NCBI GenBank assembly: GCA_040222995.1
Contig: JAVKBW010000036.1
Span: 1-64,000 of the forward strand
Length of the DNA: 64,000 nucleotides
DNA from: JAVKBW01 sp040222995
GTDB taxonomy: Bacteria; Pseudomonadota; Alphaproteobacteria; UBA8366; Aestuariispiraceae
Direction of reading: 5' to 3'
In this document: piece by piece, positions 25,886 through 32,402 of the stretch
How positions within the stretch are numbered: the first letter of the stretch is position 1
How the letters are laid out: each line of letters opens with the position of its first letter
Notes under the pieces: model-generated
The model's input: only the letters and a program-made list of their open reading frames with translations
Database searches by the model: none
What the model was told of the DNA's origin: nothing
Translations under genes and position numbers: made by a program

Positions 25886-26976
25886 GCACGCCCCGGCCGC
25901 AGCCCGGCATCCTGGACATCGCCCCCTACAAGGGCGGTGAAAGCAAGATCGCGGGCGCCGACAAGGTCATCAAGCTGTCGTCCAACGAAGGGGCGTTCGG
26001 CCCAAGCCCGGCCGCCGTCAAGGCGCTGGCGGACGCGGCGTTGACCATCCACCGCTATCCCGACGGCCATGCCCCGGACCTGCGCGCCGCCATCGCCGAT
26101 CGCTACGGCCTGGAGCCCCAGCGCATCGTGCTGGGCGCCGGGTCGGACGAGATCATCAACATGCTGTGCCAGGCCTATGTCGGCCCGGGCGACGAGGTTC
26201 TGTATTCGGAACACGGCTTCCTGATGTACGGCATTTACACCATGGCCGCGGGGGCGACACCCGTGAAGGCGCCGGAAACGGACCTGAAAGCCGACGTCGA
26301 CAACCTGCTGGCGGCGGTGACGGACAACACGCGCCTGCTGTTCGTCGCCAACCCCAACAACCCGACGGGCACCTACCTGACGGAAGACGAACTTGCCCGC
26401 CTGCGGGACGGCCTGCGCGACGACATTCTTCTTGTCGTCGACGCCGCCTATGCGGAATACGTCACCGGCACGCCGACCTACGCGGACGGCATGGACATGG
26501 TGCGGGACGCCGACAACGTGGTGATGACCCGCACGTTCTCGAAGATGTACGGCCTGGGGGGGGCGCGCCTGGGATGGGCCTACATGCCCGAGGCCGTGGC
26601 CGCCGTGCTCAACCGCGTGCGGGGTCCCTTCAACGTGTCGGTTCCGGCCCAGATGGCGGGTCTCGCCGCCTTCAACGACCGGGCCTTCACCGACATGTCC
26701 CGGGCCCATAACGATGAATGGCTGAAGCGGACCCAGGACGCCCTCCGCCAACTGGGCCTGTTCGTGCCCGACGGCGTCGGCAACTTCGTGCTGGCCCGCT
26801 TCGCCGATGTCGCGACCGCCGAGGCCGCGGACGACCACCTGAAATCGAACGGCATCATCGCGCGCCGGGTCGCGGGCTACGGCCTGCCCGACTGTCTGCG
26901 CATCACGATCGGGAAATCGGACGAGATGGAGGCGGTGATCGCGGCGCTGCGCGACTTCATGGGAGCCGACACATGA
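25882..26976 (+). CDS. hisC: Histidinol-phosphate (aromatic) aminotransferase HisC
   Basis: PLP fold-type I aminotransferase, 364 aa. KLSSNEGAFGPSP, the PLP-phosphate site LGAGSDEIINML, NPNNPTGTYL, the Asp in VVDAAYAEY and the Schiff-base Lys in RTFSKMYGLGGARLGW are all present. Placed between chorismate mutase and prephenate dehydrogenase with ATGA overlaps on both sides, so transamination of prephenate or 4-hydroxyphenylpyruvate is a likely role alongside, or instead of, histidine synthesis. Confidence 0.94.
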   Translation: MSTPRPQPGILDIAPYKGGESKIAGADKVIKLSSNEGAFGPSPAAVKALADAALTIHRYPDGHAPDLRAAIADRYGLEPQRIVLGAGSDEIINMLCQAYVGPGDEVLYSEHGFLMYGIYTMAAGATPVKAPETDLKADVDNLLAAVTDNTRLLFVANPNNPTGTYLTEDELARLRDGLRDDILLVVDAAYAEYVTGTPTYADGMDMVRDADNVVMTRTFSKMYGLGGARLGWAYMPEAVAAVLNRVRGPFNVSVPAQMAGLAAFNDRAFTDMSRAHNDEWLKRTQDALRQLGLFVPDGVGNFVLARFADVATAEAADDHLKSNGIIARRVAGYGLPDCLRITIGKSDEMEAVIAALRDFMGADT

Positions 26977-27872
26977 GCGCCATAGAAAAGGATGGGCCGA
27001 TGTTCAAGCGCATGGCCTTCATCGGGATCGGCCTGATCGGCTCGTCCCTCGCCCGCGTGGTGCGCCGCGACGGCCTGGCCGGCGAGATCGCCGTGGCCGC
27101 CCGCCGCCAGGAAACCCTGGATGCCGCCACGCGGTTGGGCCTGGCCGATCAGGTCACGACCGACCCGGCCGAGGCCGCAGCCGACGCCGACATCGTGGTG
27201 ATCTGCACGCCCTTGGGCGCCTACGCCGCCGTGGCCGAGGCCATCGCCCCGGCCCTGAAGCCGGGCGCCATCGTCACCGACGTGGGCTCCGTGAAACGCG
27301 CCGCCATCGAGGCGATCAAGCCGCACTTGCCGGCGGGCGTGCATCTGGTGCCGGGCCATCCCCTGGCCGGGACCGAGCATTCCGGGCCGGAAGCGGGATT
27401 CCCCGAACTGTTCGAAGGCCGCTGGCACCTGTTGACGCCCGAGGCCGGGACGGACGCCGCCGCCATCGCCAAGGTCACCGACCTGTGGCGGCGCGCCGGC
27501 TCCAAGGTCGAGGTCATGGACCCGGCCCATCACGATCAGGTCCTGGCCATCACCTCGCACCTGCCGCATCTGATCGCCTACACCATCGTCGACACGGCGA
27601 CGCAGCTGTCCACGGATCTGCAGAAGGAAGTGATCGAGTTCTCGGCGACGGGCTTCCGCGACTTCACCCGCATCGCCGCCTCGGACCCGGTGATGTGGCG
27701 CGACATCTTCCTGACCAACCGCGAGGCGGTGCTGGAAATTCTCGGCCGCTTCACCGAGGATCTGACCGCCATGCAGCGCATGATCCGCAAGGGCGACGGC
27801 GACGGACTGGAAGACGTCTTCACCCGCACCCGCGCCGTGCGCCGGGGCGTGATCGACGCCAAACAGGCCTGA
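26973..27872 (+). CDS. tyrA: Prephenate/arogenate dehydrogenase
   Basis: 299 aa. NAD(P)-binding motif FIGIGLIGSSLARVVRR; catalytic region GHPLAGTEHSGPEAGFPELF with the conserved His; helical dimerisation domain with HHDQVLAITSHLPHLIAYT. It makes the tyrosine precursor. The start at 26973 overlaps the hisC stop (ATGA); ATG 27000 (MFKRMAFIG) is another possible start. Confidence 0.94.
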   Translation: MSAIEKDGPMFKRMAFIGIGLIGSSLARVVRRDGLAGEIAVAARRQETLDAATRLGLADQVTTDPAEAAADADIVVICTPLGAYAAVAEAIAPALKPGAIVTDVGSVKRAAIEAIKPHLPAGVHLVPGHPLAGTEHSGPEAGFPELFEGRWHLLTPEAGTDAAAIAKVTDLWRRAGSKVEVMDPAHHDQVLAITSHLPHLIAYTIVDTATQLSTDLQKEVIEFSATGFRDFTRIAASDPVMWRDIFLTNREAVLEILGRFTEDLTAMQRMIRKGDGDGLEDVFTRTRAVRRGVIDAKQA

Positions 27873-27900
27873 AGCAGGCCTGATGCCGAACACCGATGAC

Positions 27901-27957
27901 GTCATTCCCGCGAAAGCGGGACTGCACCCCCCTGCCCCCCCGCTTTCGCGGGGGTGA
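27901..27957. repeat. Inverted pair of GCGAAAGC palindromes, REP-like
   Basis: CATTCCCGCGAAAGCGGG (27903-27920) and its near-reverse-complement CCCGCTTTCGCGGG (27939-27952) flank a C-rich spacer. GTCATTCCCGCGAAAGCGGG is a motif often dispersed between genes in Proteobacteria. Positioned between convergent tyrA and the PCuAC gene; it could also end transcription. Confidence 0.6.
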
Positions 27958-27968
27958 CGGGATGCCGG

Positions 27969-28487
27969 TCAGTGCTTATGGGCGCCGTGGTCCATGTTGC
28001 CGTGACCCTGGGCGGCCTTCTTCATCACCATGACGTCGATGGTCACCTCGCCCGCCTTCTCGAAGACCAGGGTCAGGGGGAAACTGTCGCCCTCGTTCAA
28101 GGGCCCTTTCAGGCCCATGATCATGACGTGGTAGCCGGTTGGCTGGAACACCGCTGGATGCCCCGGAGACAGGGGCACCGCATCAACCGGACGCATGCGG
28201 GCGATGTCGCCTTCCATGACATGCTGATGAAGTTCGGCCTTTTCCGCCTTGGCGGTCTTGGCGGCGAGCAGCTTGTCCTCGCCGCTTGTGATGGTCGCCT
28301 CGAAATAGGCGGCGCTGATGCGCATCTTGGCGATGGTCGGGCGGGCCCAGGCGCCGGTCACGGTGATGCCCGCACTTTCGCTTTTCATATGCTCATGGGC
28401 CGGGGCCGGCGACCAAACGGCCGCACCGCCAAGCAGGACGGCGGCAAGGCACAGGATGATGAGACTGGTACGGATATGAGGGAACAA
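27969..28487 (-). CDS. PCu(A)C-type copper chaperone
   Basis: 172-aa exported cupredoxin-like protein: signal peptide (ending APAHEH), GAWARPTIAKM, and the copper site H-x3-M...M...H-x-M seen as HQHVMEGDIARM and GYHVMIMGLKG. The tail is rich in His and Met (HGNMDHGAHKH). It delivers Cu+ for CuA/CuB assembly of haem-copper oxidases in the periplasm. The start is TTG with AGGAG 7 bp upstream; no better ATG precedes the signal sequence. Confidence 0.92.
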   Translation of the reverse strand: MFPHIRTSLIILCLAAVLLGGAAVWSPAPAHEHMKSESAGITVTGAWARPTIAKMRISAAYFEATITSGEDKLLAAKTAKAEKAELHQHVMEGDIARMRPVDAVPLSPGHPAVFQPTGYHVMIMGLKGPLNEGDSFPLTLVFEKAGEVTIDVMVMKKAAQGHGNMDHGAHKH

Positions 28488-28573
28488 AACGGACTCCTGA
28501 GATCGGCTGGGACGGTGCCGGGACGCTAGTTCCAGGTCCCGGGCATGTCAACGTTGTGCCGCCCGGCGGAGGC

Positions 28574-29203
28574 CTACATGGGGATGCCGGCGGCTTTCCG
28601 CGCCCGGTCCCATTTGGCAGCATCGTCCTCACCGAACACGGTGGTCTCGTCATAGGGCGCGATCTGCCAATCGCCCCGGCGCATCTCGGCCTCCAGCTGC
28701 CCTGCCCCCCAGCCGGCGTAGCCCAGCAGGATCAGATAGCGGCGCGGACCCTTGCCCAGACCGATGTCCTTGACCGCCTTGAGGCTGGCCGTCACGGCGA
28801 CCTTGCCCCGGATCATGCCCGTGGTTTCCGTCTGATAGCCGTTGGTGTGCAGCACGAAGCCCGCCCCCGGTTCGACCGGGCCGCCGGCATGGATGCGCAC
28901 CTCGCCGGTGACGTCTTCCGTGGGCTCCAGCTTCATGCCGAGGCCCATCAGGAAATCGCGAACCGGCCCGGCGCCCACGGGGCGATTGACGATCAGGCCG
29001 AACGCCCCCTCGGCGTCGTGATCGGCGAGATAGATCACCGCCCCCTGGAATCGCGGATCGGGCATGGCCGGCCCGGCGACCAGCAGCTGGCCCGAATAGT
29101 AGGGACCGTACTGCGGCGCGGGCGGGCCCGCCTTGGCCGCGTCACCGGCCTGGGCCGGGAATACGGCCGTCAGCAGCACCGTCAGGATCAATGCGCGGAT
29201 CAT
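28574..29203 (-). CDS. YqgE/AlgH (UPF0301) family protein with an N-terminal signal peptide
   Basis: 209 aa. The AlgH core starts near residue 37 (YYSGQLLVAGPAMPDPRF, then VIYLADHDAEGAFGLIVNRP, HAGGPVEPG and LILLGYAGWGAGQLEAEM). Unusually for this normally cytoplasmic family, residues 1-19 are a clear signal sequence (IRALILTVLLTAVFPAQA). Export to the periplasm is therefore likely. Biochemical role of the family is unclear. Followed by the PCuAC gene after 87 bp. Confidence 0.9.
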   Translation of the reverse strand: MIRALILTVLLTAVFPAQAGDAAKAGPPAPQYGPYYSGQLLVAGPAMPDPRFQGAVIYLADHDAEGAFGLIVNRPVGAGPVRDFLMGLGMKLEPTEDVTGEVRIHAGGPVEPGAGFVLHTNGYQTETTGMIRGKVAVTASLKAVKDIGLGKGPRRYLILLGYAGWGAGQLEAEMRRGDWQIAPYDETTVFGEDDAAKWDRARKAAGIPM

Positions 29204-29249
29204 GGGGCCAGCATAACAGACCGGGCCGCCGATTTCGAACCGGCCGCGA

Positions 29250-30344
29250 TCAGGACCCGGAGGGCGTGAACCAATCGACGGGCTTAAGGCGCAGCAGCTT
29301 CACCGCCCCCAGACTGAACGTGCGGTCCTGCAGGGTCATGGGCATGTCGAGGGTGCGGGGGCCGCCCACCGGCCCCCGGGAGAGCAGGCCGAGAACAACC
29401 TGCACGGCGTCGGCGGCCCGGTTTTCGACGATGCCCGCCTTGCGCAGGGCCTCGACCGTTTCCGCGAAACCGGTGACGCGGGCGGTGAACGCCCCCTCGG
29501 GTTGGCCGTTTCGGTCGATCGCCAGGGTGCCTTCCCCCGTCAGGTTCAGGGGTCCGTGGACGATGCCCAGCTGCTTGACCTCCAACACCCCGCCGGCGTC
29601 CCGCCAGGCCAATGCCGGCGCGGGCCAGGGGCCCTTGCCGAGGGGGCCGTTGAGGGACATGTCCAGGGCCAGGCGGTCCACCGTATCGCCCAGCACCGTG
29701 CCCAGGCCGGGCGGCAGGACCACCCCCTTGGCGTCGAGCGACAGGGGCAGGCGGGGTGTGTCGCCGCCGCCATCCGCCGCGCCGGGGCCAGGCGGCAGGA
29801 TATGGAGCAGCAGCCCCCTGGCCGTGACCGGGCCGTCCAGTCCGGCTCTGGAAATCTCAAGGACGCCGTCGGTCAGCCAGGCCTCGACCCGGGGCAGGCC
29901 GCCGCCCGACGCAGCACCCCAGCCCTCCAGATGGCGGGCGGTCAGCGTCGCCTCCCGCACCGCCCCGTCCCTGCCCGTCCAGGTCGCGGTATGGACGCCG
30001 TCGGCCCGCCAGTTGAGACGCCGCCAGTCCCAGGGTGCCGCCGACAGCGTCAGGGCCGGGCCGCGCCAGGCGCCGCCGGGCCAGGCCGCGGCGGGGGCGT
30101 CAATGCGCACGTCGATGCGGAAGGGGAAGCCGCCGGTCTTAAGCGCCCCATGAGTGATTGTGACCCCGTGGTCCGCCTGGGCCTGGGTCCAGGCGCGGAC
30201 CTGTTTTTCCGCGACGCCCGCGACCGTGAACCAGAACACCACATAGCCCAGGATCGCCACCAGCGGCAGGGCGACGGCAATGCGGCGCACCAGCGGCGGT
30301 GCCGTGCGCAGGTGGTCCAGGGATCGGCGCGGGGTGAAAGCCAT
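29250..30344 (-). CDS. DUF2125 family membrane-anchored protein
   Basis: 364 aa: short basic N-terminus, one membrane helix (RIAVALPLVAILGYVVFWFTV, residues about 21-41), and a long beta-rich periplasmic part with repeated segments such as GFPFRIDVRIDAP and GEGTLAIDRNGQPEGAFTARVTG. This matches DUF2125, an alphaproteobacterial family resembling AsmA/DUF945-like envelope proteins. Function unknown. 46 bp upstream of the AlgH-like gene on the same strand. Confidence 0.85.
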   Translation of the reverse strand: MAFTPRRSLDHLRTAPPLVRRIAVALPLVAILGYVVFWFTVAGVAEKQVRAWTQAQADHGVTITHGALKTGGFPFRIDVRIDAPAAAWPGGAWRGPALTLSAAPWDWRRLNWRADGVHTATWTGRDGAVREATLTARHLEGWGAASGGGLPRVEAWLTDGVLEISRAGLDGPVTARGLLLHILPPGPGAADGGGDTPRLPLSLDAKGVVLPPGLGTVLGDTVDRLALDMSLNGPLGKGPWPAPALAWRDAGGVLEVKQLGIVHGPLNLTGEGTLAIDRNGQPEGAFTARVTGFAETVEALRKAGIVENRAADAVQVVLGLLSRGPVGGPRTLDMPMTLQDRTFSLGAVKLLRLKPVDWFTPSGS

Positions 30345-30392
30345 GGCCCGTTATAGGCGCAATGGGCCAGGGCACGAAAGGGTCGTACTCAG

Positions 30393-30493
30393 CCCCCCTC
30401 ACCCTAACCCTCTCCCCCAAGGGGGAGTGGGAACCGCAGGCGCAGTCGCACCTCCCTCTCCCCCTCTCGGGGGAGTGGGCCGGGGTGAGGGGG
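30393..30493. repeat. Paired CCCTCACCC...GGGGGAG dispersed repeats
   Basis: Two related units, each with a hairpin (CTCCCCC-AA-GGGGGAG at 30412-30427; CTCCCCC-TCTC-GGGGGAG at 30458-30475), enclosed by outer arms CCCTCACC / GGTGAGGG. This CCCTCACCCTAACCCTCTCCC type is a dispersed intergenic repeat known from many Proteobacteria. It fills the divergent gap between the DUF2125 and ChaC genes. Confidence 0.7.
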
Positions 30494-30546
30494 CACGGGC
30501 GGGATTGCCCCTGGCGGCACGCGGCCTTGGCGGCTAACAATGGCCC

Positions 30547-31080
30547 ATGCCGACACCGACCGACGATTTCTGGCTGTTCGCCTACGGCTCGCTCATGTGG
30601 GACGCGGATTTCCCGCATGCGGAAACGCGCCCGGCACGGCTGTGGGGCTACCACCGCGCGCTCTGCCTCTATTCCTTCGACTACCGGGGCACGCGCACGG
30701 TGCCCGGCCTGGTGCTCGGCCTCGACCGGGGCGGGTCGTGCCGGGGGCTGGGATTTCGTGTCAGGGGGCAAGAGCGCGACGCCGTGATGGCGCATCTGCA
30801 CCGCCGCGAGACGTCGGAGGGCGAATACCATCTGCGCTGGCTGAAAATGACGGTCGGGAGCGAGACCGTCACTGGTGCGGCCTTCGTGGTCAATCACGCC
30901 AGCGACTATTACGCGGGCCCGCGGCCCGTGGACGAGGCCGCCCGCATGGTCGCCCAGGGCCAGGGCGCACGCGGCGCCTGCGTCGATTACCTAAAAAACA
31001 CCGTCGCCCATCTGCGCGAGATGGGCATCCGGGACCAGGGGTTGGAGCGGGTGTTGCGGGAAGTTGAGCGCTTAGAATAA
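30547..31080 (+). CDS. ChaC-like gamma-glutamylcyclotransferase
   Basis: 177 aa. The substrate loop FAYGSLMWD near residue 11, RLWGYHRALCLYS, LVLGLDRGGSCRG, and the catalytic Glu in LHRRETSEGEY identify a ChaC-type gamma-glutamylcyclotransferase, which breaks down glutathione to 5-oxoproline and Cys-Gly in the cytosol. Followed by a strong hairpin. Confidence 0.92.
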   Translation: MPTPTDDFWLFAYGSLMWDADFPHAETRPARLWGYHRALCLYSFDYRGTRTVPGLVLGLDRGGSCRGLGFRVRGQERDAVMAHLHRRETSEGEYHLRWLKMTVGSETVTGAAFVVNHASDYYAGPRPVDEAARMVAQGQGARGACVDYLKNTVAHLREMGIRDQGLERVLREVERLE

Positions 31081-31090
31081 TCACAGGACT

Positions 31091-31121
31091 TGCAGGTATC
31101 TGGGAAACCCAGGCACCTGCA
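31091..31121 (+). terminator. Hairpin downstream of the ChaC gene
   Basis: TGCAGGT-at-CTGGG-aaa-CCCAG-gc-ACCTGCA: 7-bp and 5-bp stems separated by a 2x2 internal loop. It starts 10 bp after the stop; a pyrimidine-rich but imperfect tail follows. It could serve the convergent small gene as well. Confidence 0.5.
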
Positions 31122-31162
31122 CGCCTTGTCTTTCGTGTGAGCGAAGCCACACAGACCGCACA

Positions 31163-31312
31163 TCACTTCTTGCGCGGCCCCTTCGTTTCATCCTGGCCAA
31201 GGACCGAACCTGCCAAAGTCTTCACCTCAGCATTGGTTGGCTTCTTCCCTGCCAAAACCTTTCCTGCGATTGACGACGCCTTGTCGCCCGACTGCTTCTT
31301 ACTCGTGCTCAT
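31163..31312 (-). CDS. 49-aa basic small protein (KASSIAGKVL-type)
   Basis: Short conserved-looking ORF starting MSTSKKQSGDKASSIAGKVL, containing NAEVKTLAGSVLGQDE and ending KGPRKK. GGAGAG lies 7 bp before ATG. Ala/Lys-rich, soluble, no cysteine. I have the impression of similar small proteins in accessory regions of many Proteobacteria, but no function is known to me. The same-length plus-strand frame (31137-31421) is judged a shadow. Confidence 0.65.
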   Translation of the reverse strand: MSTSKKQSGDKASSIAGKVLAGKKPTNAEVKTLAGSVLGQDETKGPRKK

Positions 31313-31341
31313 AGGTTTCTCTCCATTAAGAGCGTTACAGA

Positions 31342-31464
31342 TTGAAACCCGGACTCGAGACAGCTATCTTTTTCTCTGTCACAAGATGAGAGCTATCTCT
31401 CGTCCGGGCTTTGAGCCCTAGCACCCCCGTCATTGCTTACCGGCTTTGGCGGGGTTGCTTTTTT
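31342..31464 (+). ncRNA. Candidate structured RNA with long hairpin and intrinsic terminator
   Basis: First element: CCCGGAC-tc-GAGA (31348-31360) pairs with TCTC-GTCCGGG (31398-31408), continued by AGCT/AGCT; the loop is T-rich. Second element: GCAcCCCCG (31421-31429) pairs with CGGGGtTGC (31450-31458), followed by TTTTTT (31459-31464), a proper Rho-independent terminator for plus-strand transcription. No plus-strand gene precedes it closely, so a small RNA is plausible. On the minus strand the same bases are the leader of the 49-aa gene, which is the alternative reading. Confidence 0.4.
31421..31464 (+). terminator. Rho-independent terminator
   Basis: 9-bp stem with one mismatch (31421-31429 with 31450-31458) and six consecutive T. 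Orientation plus; ends the candidate RNA listed above. Confidence 0.65.
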
Positions 31465-31530
31465 AGCCTCGATGCGTCGAGCTCATTCCGCAACGAGGCG
31501 ACTAGGTAATGTCATTAATTCCTCCTTGTC

Positions 31531-32310
31531 CTATTGCTGAGATTCTTCCAATTCCTCCCGCATCTTTACGTTGCGTCGGGCTTTTTTTAGAAAAAGTTCA
31601 ATAAAATCAGCTAGATCTTCGAAACTATCGTGTGACAAATTCGTCGGATAGGTAAGCGTTACATCTCCCTCATCGAGCGCAAAAACCTCTCGCCGCATAT
31701 TCGCCTGCCCGCGCACCAAGTCTTTTCTCTCCCCCGTTGACGAATAGGGTGGCTGAACAACATGAAGGTGCTGCGCATCAGCGGCTTCGCCCGTTTCTTC
31801 GTCTTCATTTTCTACGCGTTTATCGAGTTCGTTTTCCTCATCCTCATCACCGCCATCCCAAATTCCGGCAAAATCGGTGGTTGAAAGGAAAGATTGAGCG
31901 GCGCGGCCTGCAGCATCTTCAGTAAAGCGCATTTTAATGAGCTTAAATTTTAGGTTTTCCTCGCTCGGGCGGCCTTCAAAATCTTCATACAAGTCCTGAA
32001 ATAGAGTTGGATGGAGCGCACAGCGACTGATTGCCTCTTTGTATTCACGGGCATCTGAAGGTGCAGACAGCGCGATAATTGCATCATCACTCACCCGCAC
32101 TTCATTTCCTCTACCCTGGATCAGCCCGTATGCACGGACTGCACCAATCTTCTTCAACGCACTACCATTCACACCGCTGTAACCAAGATGATTGGCCAAT
32201 ACATCGGTAGGCATCACATTGCGGTTCTCACGCTTGAACACAGGGCGCATGGCTTCGATTGCCTGACGCAGATCAATTTGCGGATATTTTGGACTTCGAA
32301 CGGCTGCCAT
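31531..32310 (-). CDS. Hypothetical 259-aa protein in accessory patch
   Basis: N-terminal region (residues about 10-80: LRQAIEAMRPVFKRENRN, LANHLGYSGVNGSALKKIG, AVRAYGLIQG) looks like a winged-helix or similar nucleic-acid-binding fold; a very acidic stretch follows (GGDEDEENELDKRVENEDEE), then a C-terminal part with TYPTNLSHDSFEDLADFIELFLKK. No named family recognised. Visibly lower GC and more A/T-ending codons than chaC or nrdJ, so it is probably acquired. Confidence 0.75.
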   Translation of the reverse strand: MAAVRSPKYPQIDLRQAIEAMRPVFKRENRNVMPTDVLANHLGYSGVNGSALKKIGAVRAYGLIQGRGNEVRVSDDAIIALSAPSDAREYKEAISRCALHPTLFQDLYEDFEGRPSEENLKFKLIKMRFTEDAAGRAAQSFLSTTDFAGIWDGGDEDEENELDKRVENEDEETGEAADAQHLHVVQPPYSSTGERKDLVRGQANMRREVFALDEGDVTLTYPTNLSHDSFEDLADFIELFLKKARRNVKMREELEESQQ

Positions 32311-32372
32311 TTTTCATCATCCTTACCTAACACCCGCGTTATATCGCGAGCGGCAAGCCGGGGTCAACAAAA

Positions 32373-32402
32373 AAGCGCGCTCTTTTTTAAATAAACGCGC
32401 TT
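32373..32402 (-). terminator. Rho-independent terminator of nrdJ
   Basis: AAGCGCG / CGCGCTT inverted repeat with an AT-rich loop. On the minus strand it is followed by TTTTTTG. It overlaps the nrdJ stop codon region. Confidence 0.7.

Noticed and set aside
30393..30493. Repeat cluster considered as a CRISPR array
   Set aside because: Two inverted hairpin units without unique spacers of constant length; matches dispersed proteobacterial intergenic repeats.
31342..31420. Hairpin considered as a tRNA
   Set aside because: No cloverleaf, no T-arm consensus in a proper position, no CCA end.
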